54,582 nucleotides of DNA from Glaciecola sp. HTCC2999 (GCA_949498985.1 CATECQ010000012.1:1-54582), one strand, 5' to 3'; positions 38,595 through 47,587 are shown, numbered from the stretch's first letter. Translations and numbers: made by a program. Notes: a model not told the origin generated them from the letters alone.

Positions 38595-39227
38595 CTAATC
38601 AATCGTTTCAATAGGCTGACCTGCTTTTGCATAGGCATATCTATCAATACGTTGCGTTTGATGATAACTGTCTAAACCGGATATAGTCGTGCTGCCTAAT
38701 GCTTCAATATCGATATATCCATCAGTTTTAATACTCGCTTCATCAACAATAACTTCAACGACTTGGCCAATGACTAATTCAGTTTGATTTAACGCTAACA
38801 CTTGGATGTCTTGTGCTTCTAGTGCGATTTTCACTCTTGATTCTTGTACAAATGGTGCTTTATGGGTTGAGCTAAACCACGGTGTTAAACCGACCTCTTC
38901 AAATTCACTGACACCTTCAGGAAATCTAGCAGAAGTATGATGGGCTGCTTTTACAAAGTCAGTATGAACATGGTTAATGGTATACACGCCCGTATCTTTA
39001 ATGTTTTGCAAGGTATCGCGCGGTACAGTGTGTGGACGCATAATCATGCCAATCAAAGGTGGATGAGCGCCAATATGAAAAACTGAACTAACAATAGCTA
39101 AGTTAGGTTGACCGGCTAAGTTTACCGAACCTATTAAGTTGGCACTTTTAAAACCCGATAAAGTATTGATAAAGTTAGCGCGATAGCGCTGCTCCATCTG
39201 ACTGATGTCGCTCGCATTTAGATGCAT
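38595..39227 (-). CDS. Flavin reductase-like FMN-binding protein
   Basis: A 210-residue flavoredoxin-type protein. It has the split-barrel flavin reductase fold (FKSANLIGSVNLAGQPN, HPPLIGMIMRP, NIKDTGVYTINHV), and no NADH-binding Rossmann domain. The proteins reduce flavin or carry electrons; the partner here is unknown. It overlaps the upstream CPXCG gene by one base and is followed by the small membrane protein. Confidence 0.83.
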   Translation of the reverse strand: MHLNASDISQMEQRYRANFINTLSGFKSANLIGSVNLAGQPNLAIVSSVFHIGAHPPLIGMIMRPHTVPRDTLQNIKDTGVYTINHVHTDFVKAAHHTSARFPEGVSEFEEVGLTPWFSSTHKAPFVQESRVKIALEAQDIQVLALNQTELVIGQVVEVIVDEASIKTDGYIDIEALGSTTISGLDSYHQTQRIDRYAYAKAGQPIETID

Positions 39228-39418
39228 TACTCGTCATCCCTTTTTGCAATAATTTCTAAGCCCCAGTCAGAGTCTTGAATTAATAACTCGATAGGTGAGC
39301 AGCAAATCTGACAATCAACGATCTGTTGTTGTCCAACGTCGTTATCAACATCGACATCTACATCATTCATTACCATACAATATGGACATTCAAAAGTTTT
39401 CGGTTCGGTCGGACTCAT
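39227..39418 (-). CDS. CPXCG-type cysteine-rich small protein
   Basis: A 63-residue protein with CPYC at 11-14 and VDCQICC at 35-40, a two-knuckle metal-binding pattern close to the CPXCG family. The first pair is CPYC, not CPxCG. The function is unknown. Its stop overlaps the flavin reductase start by 1 base, making it the first gene of the redox unit. Divergent from the fusion nuclease. Confidence 0.75.
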   Translation of the reverse strand: MSPTEPKTFECPYCMVMNDVDVDVDNDVGQQQIVDCQICCSPIELLIQDSDWGLEIIAKRDDE

Positions 39419-39554
39419 TCAGTTAGCTACATTTTAAATTTATGTAATTATCTTTACGCAAAGAGTCTCGAAAAAGATTGTTTATTTACACAGACAATAT
39501 AACAAGATGTGTAATGATTTTACAATAGAGCTGTATATATATACACTATTAAGT

Positions 39555-41714
39555 ATGAAAGATTTACCCACTTATTATTATTTAGACCATTTCCATGAGT
39601 GTTTAGGCTTTATTAGTAGCAGCTGTGAAGCATTACTCGAGCCTGTTCATTGGGAATTTATCCAGGTGTTTCAGCAGCAACCACATCATGTCCAATGCAC
39701 CTTGGCGCGCAGTTTAAACCGTAAATCCCCGCTCATAGAGAGAGTATCACTGCGTTATGATGAGATCCCTGATCCTGAACATGCATTACAAGTGTGTATG
39801 AATAAGCAGTGGTTCAGTCAGGTCCCATCATCACATTTTATTGTCTGGCTGGGACAATTAACAAAACCTAAATTATTGATTCTCTTACATGATAGTGGCA
39901 TTGATAATATCTTAAAAAGTACACCAAAAACTGAATTAATCGCATTAGCAGAAGCGCATTTGAAATTTGATTGGGTGTCTACACATGATATTTACCATGA
40001 ATATGTTTATCGCAATGTAGATGCAATCATCGATTATTTGTTGTTCTTGTTTTTTGGTAATGTTGGAAGCCGTCTTAACCAATTTTCAATGCGCGATTTA
40101 GGCGTCATGAAAACACGTAAAAAAATTGCGCAAATGCAGGCGCGATTTAATTCTATCGATGAAGCTACATCAACCTATTTTTATGCATATGCATTGAGTG
40201 AATTAAAACGTTTTCATTCACTTGGTCGAATTGAACATCTATCAACGTTACAGATTGATAAATTACCATGTGCACATGGCACATTAGCCAAGCAAAAACG
40301 TAATGAGTATTTGTGGTTATACGCTAAATATCAATTGCAAATAAAATGTGATTGGCAATGTGTGTTACCAATATTAGATGCTTCTGAGTTACCTGAGGCA
40401 CAAGAAAAAGCCATACGTTTGCGTTATCAATTCGGTGATAAAGAGCAGGTTAAACAACAATTAGAGACGATTATTGAACAACCGGATAATTCTCATATTT
40501 TAGCGTTTGCCGAAGATTTTTTAGCGCGAAAATATCAAAAAAAACGTACAAGCGTAATGACCGATATGTTACGTAACAGTCCACGTCAGTTAGTGTTAGA
40601 TGAGGTGCATAAACATCGCGTTGAAGCGGCAACTGTTGAGCATTACCAAGCTATTGGGATCCAAGCGTTACGTACTGAAAATGAATTATGGCGAGGGTTA
40701 TTTGGGTTAACTTTTTGGGAGATTATCTTTGATCCCGCTTTTGCCGTAGGTCATGAGTTTGACTGGTGTCCTTATCATCTTCGACATAATAATCTATATA
40801 GTGATCAAACTAAGCGTATAGAGTCATTACTTACTCACTGTGCGACGGTTACAAATTTTAAAGCGCATATTATCACACAAGCAACGGCACATTATGGTGA
40901 GCCAAATGGGATTTTTCGCTGGCACAAACAAATATTAAAACGTTTAGTCTTGTTAATAGAGCATGCAGATGTTGCATCGCTCATTAGAGTCTTAAGAGCG
41001 ATGGCGCAGGATTACGAGACGTATAGCGATGGTTTTCCGGATATCATGGTGATTAGTCATCATCAGGTGCATTTTGAGGAGATCAAAGCGACGGGTGATA
41101 ACGTCCGTAAGAATCAATTGCTCACTTTGAGCATGTTATCTACAGCGGGTATTTCAGTAGGCATTACGACCGTATCTTGGGGAATTAATCCAATGCAGCC
41201 TTATGTCGTCGTTGATATTGAAACGACCGGGGGACGAGCTGCTAATCATAAAATTACGGAGCTTGGTATGCTCAAAGTCATTAATGGTGAAGTGGTAGAT
41301 GAATATCAGACGTTACTTAATCCACAACGAAGGATCCCACGTAAGATCACCGCATTGACCGGTATCGATGATGTGATGGTCAACAACGCCCCTATTTTTG
41401 CAGAGGTAGCAGATCGGGTAGCTGAGTTTACTAAAGGGTGTGTATTTGTCGCACATAATGTGAATTTTGATTATGGTTTTATTAAACAAGAATTTAACCG
41501 ATTAGATCGACATTTTAGTCGGGCAAAACTCTGTACGGTTAGAGAAATGCGTAAAGCAAAACCTGGGCTAGTTTCTTATTCATTAGCCAATTTAACTCAA
41601 CATTTTGGCATTGAAATGTCTCGTCATCACCGCGCGATGTCAGATGCAGTTGCTGCTAACGCATTATTAACGATAATTAACGAACATCGACTTAAAGAGC
41701 AATCTAATTCTTAA
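39555..41714 (+). CDS. FAN1-type VRR-NUC nuclease fused to a DEDDh 3'-5' exonuclease
   Basis: A 719-residue protein with two nuclease modules. The first (about 1-540) resembles bacterial FAN1: a start DLPTYYYLDHFHECL, an HTH/SAP-like region, a helical repeat region, the acidic TENELWRGLFGLTFWEIIFD segment, and a VRR-NUC core with Asp496 (GFPDIMV), Glu509 and Lys511 (EEIKATGD). The second (about 548-719) is a DnaQ-like exonuclease with Asp554 and Glu556 (VVVDIETTGG), VAHNVNFDYGF and HHRAMSDA. FAN1 proteins cut branched and cross-linked DNA. An ATG at 39507 would add 16 residues that I think are not coding. Confidence 0.85.
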   Translation: MKDLPTYYYLDHFHECLGFISSSCEALLEPVHWEFIQVFQQQPHHVQCTLARSLNRKSPLIERVSLRYDEIPDPEHALQVCMNKQWFSQVPSSHFIVWLGQLTKPKLLILLHDSGIDNILKSTPKTELIALAEAHLKFDWVSTHDIYHEYVYRNVDAIIDYLLFLFFGNVGSRLNQFSMRDLGVMKTRKKIAQMQARFNSIDEATSTYFYAYALSELKRFHSLGRIEHLSTLQIDKLPCAHGTLAKQKRNEYLWLYAKYQLQIKCDWQCVLPILDASELPEAQEKAIRLRYQFGDKEQVKQQLETIIEQPDNSHILAFAEDFLARKYQKKRTSVMTDMLRNSPRQLVLDEVHKHRVEAATVEHYQAIGIQALRTENELWRGLFGLTFWEIIFDPAFAVGHEFDWCPYHLRHNNLYSDQTKRIESLLTHCATVTNFKAHIITQATAHYGEPNGIFRWHKQILKRLVLLIEHADVASLIRVLRAMAQDYETYSDGFPDIMVISHHQVHFEEIKATGDNVRKNQLLTLSMLSTAGISVGITTVSWGINPMQPYVVVDIETTGGRAANHKITELGMLKVINGEVVDEYQTLLNPQRRIPRKITALTGIDDVMVNNAPIFAEVADRVAEFTKGCVFVAHNVNFDYGFIKQEFNRLDRHFSRAKLCTVREMRKAKPGLVSYSLANLTQHFGIEMSRHHRAMSDAVAANALLTIINEHRLKEQSNS

Positions 41715-41762
41715 ATATCACCGTATCAATGGTTAATTAAAGTTAATTACAACAATATTTCA

Positions 41763-42104
41763 ATGTTAGATACGCCAAGAACGCCTAAGCATGCTTCTGC
41801 TAAACGAAAATCTATCAAACAAGATGTTTCATCTACCAAGCGAGTCGAACTAGATGAAGAAACTCGCTCACGTATTATAGAAATGGCATGGGAAGATAGA
41901 ACGCCTTTTGAAGCAATTGAAGCGTTGTTTGGTTTAACTGAGCCTCAAGTTATTAATCTTATGCGAGCAAGCATTAAACGTAAAACGTTTAATAATTGGC
42001 GAGCGCGAGTGAGTGGTCGAAAAACTAAGCATGGTGCGCTCCGCTCTAAGAACGTGACTCGCGGGTACTGTTCGACACAATATAAACCTGTCAGAAAACG
42101 CTAA
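41763..42104 (+). CDS. TIGR03643-like protein of unknown function
   Basis: A 113-residue basic protein. The core EETRSRIIEMAWEDRTPFEAIEALFGL and NLMRASIKRKTFNNWRARVSGRKTKH (each quoted only in part elsewhere) fits the TIGR03643 pattern, a small HTH-like domain followed by an Arg/Lys tail. It may bind nucleic acid, but no function is known. It lies 48 bases after the fusion nuclease on the same strand. The start ATG at 41763 is the first in frame. Confidence 0.7.
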   Translation: MLDTPRTPKHASAKRKSIKQDVSSTKRVELDEETRSRIIEMAWEDRTPFEAIEALFGLTEPQVINLMRASIKRKTFNNWRARVSGRKTKHGALRSKNVTRGYCSTQYKPVRKR

Positions 42105-42106
42105 GG

Positions 42107-44938
42107 TTATTTTGCTTCACTCACCTCATCAAGTAAAAATAATAACGACTGGTAGTCAATGCCTGAATGCTGACTCAATCCGATTTCACAAGTACGTGAA
42201 TTACTGTAACCTTTTGAGCAATCTTTTGGGATCTGGGTCTTTAAGCCAGATAATGCACTCGCATTTAGCTCAGGAATAGTCATTCCCTTATCCCCGGCAA
42301 AACCACAACAAGCAATTCCCTCGGGTTCAATCACTTGGAGCGAACAGGCATTTGCAACATGGCGTAAGTTATCACCAATCCCCATTTTTTGACTACTGCA
42401 GGTTACATGTAAAGCGATAGGTTCAGTCGTTGGCGTGATGTGAAGTTTATCCAACACAAACTGTGACATAAATTGGGTTGTTTCAAATATGGGTAATTCA
42501 TGTCCCATTTCTTGCAGGCGTAATTTACATGGGCTGGTATCAAATACGATTGGATATGCACCATCTTTTGATAGATTCTGTAAAGTGTCTAATAAGGCAT
42601 TGCCTTTTTCAGTCGCTTGTTGGTTAAAACCTTTTGAGTTAAACGGCATGCCACAGCATAAACCATCGACAGAATCAGGGAGGATGACGTCGTATCCGCT
42701 TTTAGCAAAGAGTGATTGTACAACTTCAGGGACACTACGTTGTTCTTTTGCATGAGGGGCTGCACCCATATTACGAGTTGCACAACTTGGGAAATAAATG
42801 ATTTTCGGGCGTTCGCTAGATGCAGGAACAAACTTAGGTAGATCATGAGCGGCTTGTGGGTAATTAGCAAACCACAAGGGCATCGACTGTTTAGAAATTT
42901 GATGAATAGTTTTACCTAAAGCATTGGTCGATTCAGGCCCAATGATGTTACTGATACGACTGGCTACCCCTAAGCTGGCTTTTACTGTTTTAGTTATAGG
43001 CGAAAATTGTTCCGCAGAAAAAGAAGCAATCATTTGACCAAAACGCCCATGTGATTCAGCACGTAACTCGCGAATTAAATCACCGGTGTTAATACCGACT
43101 GGACAGCGCTCAGCACATAAGCCGGTAGCAGCACATGTATCGATACCATAGTATTGATAATCATGTTTGAGTTGAGCGAGTTCTTGACGTTGTGCATCGA
43201 TTAAATATCCGAGATCTTCTAATTGTTGGATTCTGCGCCATAATGCAATACGCTGACGTGGAGTAAACGTTAAATCTTTAGATGGACAGACCGGTTCACA
43301 AAATCCACATTCTATACATTTATCGACAATATCATTGGCTCTTGGTAAAGGTTTAAGATGTTTGATATGTGATTGTGGATCATCGTTGAGAATGACCCCT
43401 GGGTTTAGGGTAAACTGTGGATCCAGTAAATGTTTGATTCGTTTCATGATCGCGTATGCTGTACTACCCCATTCTAATTCGACAAAGGGGGCCATATTTC
43501 GGCCTGTACCATGTTCAGCTTTAAGAGAACCACCAAACTCCACTGCAACGAGCTGTGCAACATCTTGCATGAAATTATCGTAGCGCTGAATTTGCGTGTC
43601 GGTATCAAATGCTTGAGTAAATACAAAGTGTAAATTACCAGCAAGTGCATGCCCAAAAATGAGTGCTTCCGTGTATTCATATTTATCAAACAAGGCCTGT
43701 AATCGCGTCACTCCTTGATCCATTTGTTCCAACGGAAATGAGACATCCTCAATAATGACACTAGTGCCTGTTTCACGGATTGCACCCACTGCTGGGAAGG
43801 TCGCTTTGCGGATAGCCCACAATTGTTGAGACAAGGTTTTGTCAGTCGTCAAGTCAATCGCTTCTATCGGGGTAAAGCGATTAACCAGCTGAGAAATTTG
43901 CGTGATTTGCTCGCGCAATGTAGCGCTATCACTAGCGGCTGTTTCAATGAGTAGAGCGGTACAACGTTTATCGCGGCCACAAAAACTATCTGGTAACCCG
44001 GGCTTACCTTGAACTGAATCTAATGCACGTTGATCCAATAATTCTACAGCATCTACCGGGCTATGCCGTAATTGATCGACAAGCTGACATGCTTGTTGAG
44101 GTGTGTCGAAAAGGTATAAGCCTGAAGCTTTTTGTTGATAGTCGACAACTGTGTTGTAGGTAATGTCAGCAATAAATCCAAGGGTGCCTTCCGAACCGAC
44201 CATCAAATGCACCAAGATATCGATAGGGTCGGTAAAATCAGTTAAAGCATTAATTGAATAGCCAGTGGTATTTTTAAGGCGATATTTATGTGCAATTAAG
44301 TCCGATAATACTTGGTCATTACGAACGTCGAGCCCTAATTGAGCCAGGTTTTTGAGTAAGTCAGCATGTGAAGACGAAAATGCCGCAACACTTTGTGGGT
44401 CCTGCGTGTTAACGGCAGTACCATCGGCTAAAATGATCGTCATACCGGCTAAAGTATAAAAAGTATTATTGGCAACACCACAACACATACCAGACGCATT
44501 ATTTGCTGCAATACCACCGATTTTACATGTATTAATGGACGCTGGGTCGGGTCCGATTTTACGATGATAAGGGGCTAAATATTGATTCGCTTGAGCGCCA
44601 ATAACTCCAGGTTGAAGTCTAATTTGTTGGCCGTCGTTAAGGATTTCATGACCACGCCAATGTTCATCCAAAAGTAATAATACTGAGTCACTAACCGCTT
44701 GACCTGACAAGCTTGTGCCTGCAGCTCTAAATGTCACATTCACACCATGAGTCTGGCTACATTTTAAGATAGCTTGCATCTGCGGGATGGAGCTTACCTT
44801 GAGTATTAGTTGTGGGATCAATTGATAGAAGCTTGCATCCGTTGCATAAGCTCGGCGCCGTGAAATGTCATCAATCACATTATTCTTAGGCAATATTGCC
44901 CGGATCGCTTGAATATATGAAGGTGATAATAATGGCAT
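42107..44938 (-). CDS. FAD-binding and 4Fe-4S D-2-hydroxyacid dehydrogenase, Dld-II-type D-lactate dehydrogenase
   Basis: A 943-residue protein with an FAD_binding_4 domain (FRAAGTSLSGQAV near 72-84, GPDPASINTCKIGGIAANNASGM, quoted in part), an FAD-oxidase C domain, two ferredoxin clusters (CIECGFCEPVCP, CAATGLCAERCP) and CCG-type domains at the end (GLCCGMPFNSKG, ACCGFAGDKG). This matches the respiratory D-lactate dehydrogenase Dld-II of Shewanella. The YdiJ-type D-2-hydroxyglutarate oxidases are similar, so the substrate is not certain. Divergent from a LysR regulator. Confidence 0.85.
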   Translation of the reverse strand: MPLLSPSYIQAIRAILPKNNVIDDISRRRAYATDASFYQLIPQLILKVSSIPQMQAILKCSQTHGVNVTFRAAGTSLSGQAVSDSVLLLLDEHWRGHEILNDGQQIRLQPGVIGAQANQYLAPYHRKIGPDPASINTCKIGGIAANNASGMCCGVANNTFYTLAGMTIILADGTAVNTQDPQSVAAFSSSHADLLKNLAQLGLDVRNDQVLSDLIAHKYRLKNTTGYSINALTDFTDPIDILVHLMVGSEGTLGFIADITYNTVVDYQQKASGLYLFDTPQQACQLVDQLRHSPVDAVELLDQRALDSVQGKPGLPDSFCGRDKRCTALLIETAASDSATLREQITQISQLVNRFTPIEAIDLTTDKTLSQQLWAIRKATFPAVGAIRETGTSVIIEDVSFPLEQMDQGVTRLQALFDKYEYTEALIFGHALAGNLHFVFTQAFDTDTQIQRYDNFMQDVAQLVAVEFGGSLKAEHGTGRNMAPFVELEWGSTAYAIMKRIKHLLDPQFTLNPGVILNDDPQSHIKHLKPLPRANDIVDKCIECGFCEPVCPSKDLTFTPRQRIALWRRIQQLEDLGYLIDAQRQELAQLKHDYQYYGIDTCAATGLCAERCPVGINTGDLIRELRAESHGRFGQMIASFSAEQFSPITKTVKASLGVASRISNIIGPESTNALGKTIHQISKQSMPLWFANYPQAAHDLPKFVPASSERPKIIYFPSCATRNMGAAPHAKEQRSVPEVVQSLFAKSGYDVILPDSVDGLCCGMPFNSKGFNQQATEKGNALLDTLQNLSKDGAYPIVFDTSPCKLRLQEMGHELPIFETTQFMSQFVLDKLHITPTTEPIALHVTCSSQKMGIGDNLRHVANACSLQVIEPEGIACCGFAGDKGMTIPELNASALSGLKTQIPKDCSKGYSNSRTCEIGLSQHSGIDYQSLLFLLDEVSEAK

Positions 44939-45066
44939 GAATGTATTTCCAGTGTTTCAATCAAAGGCGCTTTGGTAAATAGAGCGTGATAAGGCTAATA
45001 ACTTCAATATACGCGGAAATAATACACAAAATAAGAGCAAAAGATGACAAGAACAATTTCCAAATT

Positions 45067-45075
45067 TGATATAAT
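45067..45075 (+). promoter_or_regulatory. Extended -10 promoter of the lysR gene
   Basis: TGA TATAAT at 45067-45075 is a perfect extended -10, 46 bases before the LysR ATG. The best -35 (ATGACA, 45044-45049) is 20 bases away and poor. The region also lies upstream of the divergent dehydrogenase gene. Confidence 0.6.
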
Positions 45076-45121
45076 ATGCAGTAGTATTATGAAAGATATG
45101 ATAACTAATTAGGTAACTTCT

Positions 45122-46036
45122 ATGCAGGCAAAAGCCGATGATATTTTTTTATTTGTACAGGTAGTTGATGCAGGCTCTTTTTCGAAAGTGGCACAGTTAC
45201 TTGAAATCACAAACTCTGTGGTATCAAAACGTATTGCCCGTTTAGAAAAAGCACTGAACATGCAATTACTTTATCGCTCGACCCGTAAGTTAAGTCTCAC
45301 CGATGGAGGTAAAACGCTATACACGAAAGCTAAGATCGCTCAAGAAGCACTTCAAGACGCTCATGATTCGGTATGTGGATATAGTGACTCGATTAGTGGC
45401 AAAATTAAAATCACGGTACCCTCGGTGTCAGCACGATTAACCTTAACCAATGCGGTTGCTGAGTTTTGTCGTTTGTATAAAGAGGTAACAGTAGAAATGA
45501 TTATTGATGACCGCTTTGCTAATTTAATCGAAGAAGGTTATGACTTAGCTATCCGTACAGGCTATTTACAAGATTCAAGTCTCTTAGCACGACGCTTGGT
45601 AGATTCGCACTGGGTGATTGTTGCTACGCCACAATATCTTAAGCAACAAGGTGTACCTGAATCGAGCAATGAGCTTAAATTTCATAATTGTTTAACCTAT
45701 AAATATAATGAAGCACAGCCTAATCATTGGCGTTTTTTGAGTGCTGAAGGTGAATACACCGAAGTGGTTCAAGGTAACTTTGTTGCAAATGATCTGAATG
45801 CATTACACCAAGCTGTGAGCGAAGGATTAGGAATTGCATATTTGCCAAGAGTGCTTGTGTATGATGATTTAAATAGTGGTAAATTAACTCAGTTATTAAC
45901 AGAGCAAACAGCAAAGCGCGTTGGTATTTATGCGGTATATCCTAAAATGCGGACACCAGATACAAAGTTAAAGCTGTTAATTGAGCATTTACGTCAAGCT
46001 TACTTATCCAAAGCAGTCAAGTTTTCGGCAGGGTAG
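45122..46036 (+). CDS. LysR-family transcriptional regulator
   Basis: A 304-residue regulator with an N-terminal winged helix (DIFLFVQVVDAGSFSKVAQLLEI, quoted in part; SVVSKRIARLEKALNMQLLYRSTRKLSLT) and a LysR substrate domain with the LAIRTGYLQDSSLLARRL and VVQGNFVANDLNALHQAVSEGLGIAYLP segments. It resembles the group that includes DmlR/CrgA. It is divergent from the dehydrogenase gene across 183 bases and is the obvious candidate regulator of that gene; this is inference. It shares a terminator with the porin gene. Confidence 0.9.
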   Translation: MQAKADDIFLFVQVVDAGSFSKVAQLLEITNSVVSKRIARLEKALNMQLLYRSTRKLSLTDGGKTLYTKAKIAQEALQDAHDSVCGYSDSISGKIKITVPSVSARLTLTNAVAEFCRLYKEVTVEMIIDDRFANLIEEGYDLAIRTGYLQDSSLLARRLVDSHWVIVATPQYLKQQGVPESSNELKFHNCLTYKYNEAQPNHWRFLSAEGEYTEVVQGNFVANDLNALHQAVSEGLGIAYLPRVLVYDDLNSGKLTQLLTEQTAKRVGIYAVYPKMRTPDTKLKLLIEHLRQAYLSKAVKFSAG

Positions 46037-46046
46037 TTCTTTAAAC

Positions 46047-46076
46047 CAAAAAAAACTGGTGCGATAAGCACCAGTT
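46047..46076 (-). terminator. Intrinsic terminator of the porin gene, probably bidirectional
   Basis: AACTGGTGC (46054-46062), loop GATAA, GCACCAGTT (46068-46076). On the minus strand a U run follows (plus-strand A run 46047-46055). It lies 44 bases past the porin stop and 18 bases after the lysR stop. Confidence 0.85.
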
Positions 46077-46119
46077 CGATTTGTGACTTCATTGCTGCGT
46101 GAGCAGCGACTCAATTATC

Positions 46120-47172
46120 TTAGAAAGCGAACTGAGCTGATAATTGGAAGTAAGCAGAGCTTAAGTTCAAGTCTTGGTCTTCAACTTTGTACTCACCTAA
46201 TTCAACACCATACTTTAACTTAGGTGTGATGTTCGTAATTAAGTTAACACCCCAATGTGAACGGTCGTTATCTGCAAGGTTAGACTGGCCATTACCGTAA
46301 AATACAGTTGAACGAGTTGAATCGTTCCAGAAGTGACGATAAGAAACAGTATAGGCTAAGCCATCTTCTACTTTCGTTTCATCTTGATCGTTTGCAGCGA
46401 TATCGGCTACTGCAGTAGTACCTGCATAACGACCAAACTCACCAACGCTAAGTTGCACACGAACGTCATCTTTACCTGATAATAAGAACTTAGCTGCAAT
46501 GTTACCTGCTACAGCAGTTTCATCAACACCATTTTGGTCAAGTTGACGTACTAAACCGGCAACAGAGATTTGACCCCAATCACCTTTATGATCGTAACGA
46601 CCAACAAAGTCAGGTACAGACTCTTTAGTTGAATCAGAGCTACCGAATGTTTCTGGGTTTTCAACTGCGAAAGACCAACCGCCTTTAGAATAACGGATTT
46701 GGCTTTGACGGATGAATACTTCACCTACATGTGGACCACCGAAATCAAGCGTTTCTGATAACGCGTGAAGTGGCATGAATGTTGACCATGTTTGACCGAT
46801 AGTCCATTCATTATACTTAATAAACGCATGACGGATACGTGGACCTGTTGAGTTAGAGATGATCTCATTACCACCAGAACCATAGAAATCAAGCTCAATG
46901 ACACCTGTTACGTCGTCATGTTGAACTTTGAACTGTAAGCGTGATTCTTTGATATTTAATTTAGTTTGTGAAGTATCTACTGCACCAGGATTGTTACCAA
47001 TCCAAAAGTCACGGTAAGCTAAGTCACCAGAAACATGACGTAAGTCAGCTTTTACGTAACCACCGATAGATACGGTAGTGTCATCAGTTTTAACTAAAGT
47101 GACAGCGGCGTTTGCTTGACTGGCAAGGCCTAATAATACAGCTGAAGCAGCTAATTTTGTAGTGAATTTCAT
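46120..47172 (-). CDS. DcaP-like outer-membrane porin
   Basis: A 350-residue protein with a signal peptide (KLAASAVLLGLASQANA, cut near residue 22) and alternating beta strands ending in AQFAF, the C-terminal Phe of outer-membrane barrels. Segments SIGGYVKADLRHVSGD, KESRLQFKV and NEWTIGQTWSTF fit the DcaP family, whose members import negatively charged small molecules. The frame is open to 47280, but the ATG at 47172 (MKFTTKLAAS) with an AGGAAGA site is clearly the start. A nested hairpin lies 140 bases upstream. Confidence 0.82.
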   Translation of the reverse strand: MKFTTKLAASAVLLGLASQANAAVTLVKTDDTTVSIGGYVKADLRHVSGDLAYRDFWIGNNPGAVDTSQTKLNIKESRLQFKVQHDDVTGVIELDFYGSGGNEIISNSTGPRIRHAFIKYNEWTIGQTWSTFMPLHALSETLDFGGPHVGEVFIRQSQIRYSKGGWSFAVENPETFGSSDSTKESVPDFVGRYDHKGDWGQISVAGLVRQLDQNGVDETAVAGNIAAKFLLSGKDDVRVQLSVGEFGRYAGTTAVADIAANDQDETKVEDGLAYTVSYRHFWNDSTRSTVFYGNGQSNLADNDRSHWGVNLITNITPKLKYGVELGEYKVEDQDLNLSSAYFQLSAQFAF

Positions 47173-47311
47173 AATGTGTGTCTTCCTGTTTATGTATATA
47201 AATAAAGCAGGATGCACATTAGTGTGACTCCATGAAAAGATAAATGCAATAATGGAAAATAAGAGTTTCCAAAACTGCATAATTGGTAGGCTCGCCTGTC
47301 ATTCCCGTTTG

Positions 47312-47356
47312 TGATGTAAATAATATCTGAAATATTCAGAAGGCTCGTTTACATCA
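47312..47356. repeat. Nested inverted repeats upstream of the porin gene
   Basis: TGATGTAAA (47312-47320) and TTTACATCA (47348-47356) are perfect complements over 9 bases, and inside lies TCTGAA-ATA-TTCAGA (47326-47340). It lies between the DUF6435-like stop (47370) and the porin start. No U run follows on either strand, so it is more likely regulatory than a strong terminator. Confidence 0.5.
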
Positions 47357-47369
47357 GTGTCACAAGTTG

Positions 47370-47552
47370 TTAACTTGCGGGCTTTTCTTTTTCTAGTTTT
47401 TGGATTTGGTCCCATAAAGTCTCGGCTTCAGCCGTTAACATGGCATAGGACTTGATATCACCACGACGTTGAGCGTGCATGCCATCTTCTAGAAGTTTAT
47501 CGTACTTTTTACGCATTTTTTTAACCGGATTGCTACTAAATAATCCAAACAT
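47370..47552 (-). CDS. DUF6435 (Lacal_2735-type) small protein
   Basis: A 60-residue charged helical protein. The pattern MFGLFSSNPVKKMRKKYDKLL and then GDIKSYAMLTAEAETLWDQIQ is that of the Lacal_2735/DUF6435 group. The function is unknown. The frame is open to 47687, but the ATG at 47552 has a GAGGAAT site and is the family start. Its own promoter region holds a palindrome over the -10. Confidence 0.78.
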   Translation of the reverse strand: MFGLFSSNPVKKMRKKYDKLLEDGMHAQRRGDIKSYAMLTAEAETLWDQIQKLEKEKPAS

Positions 47553-47572
47553 ATATATTCCTCGATAAGACA

Positions 47573-47587
47573 AATGTATTATACATT
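47573..47587 (-). promoter_or_regulatory. Palindrome over the -10 of the DUF6435-like gene
   Basis: AATGTAT (47573-47579) and ATACATT (47581-47587) are perfect 7-base complements around one base. The minus strand reads TATAAT at 47578-47583, a perfect -10. A good -35 is not evident. A regulator bound here would block the promoter. Confidence 0.5.
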
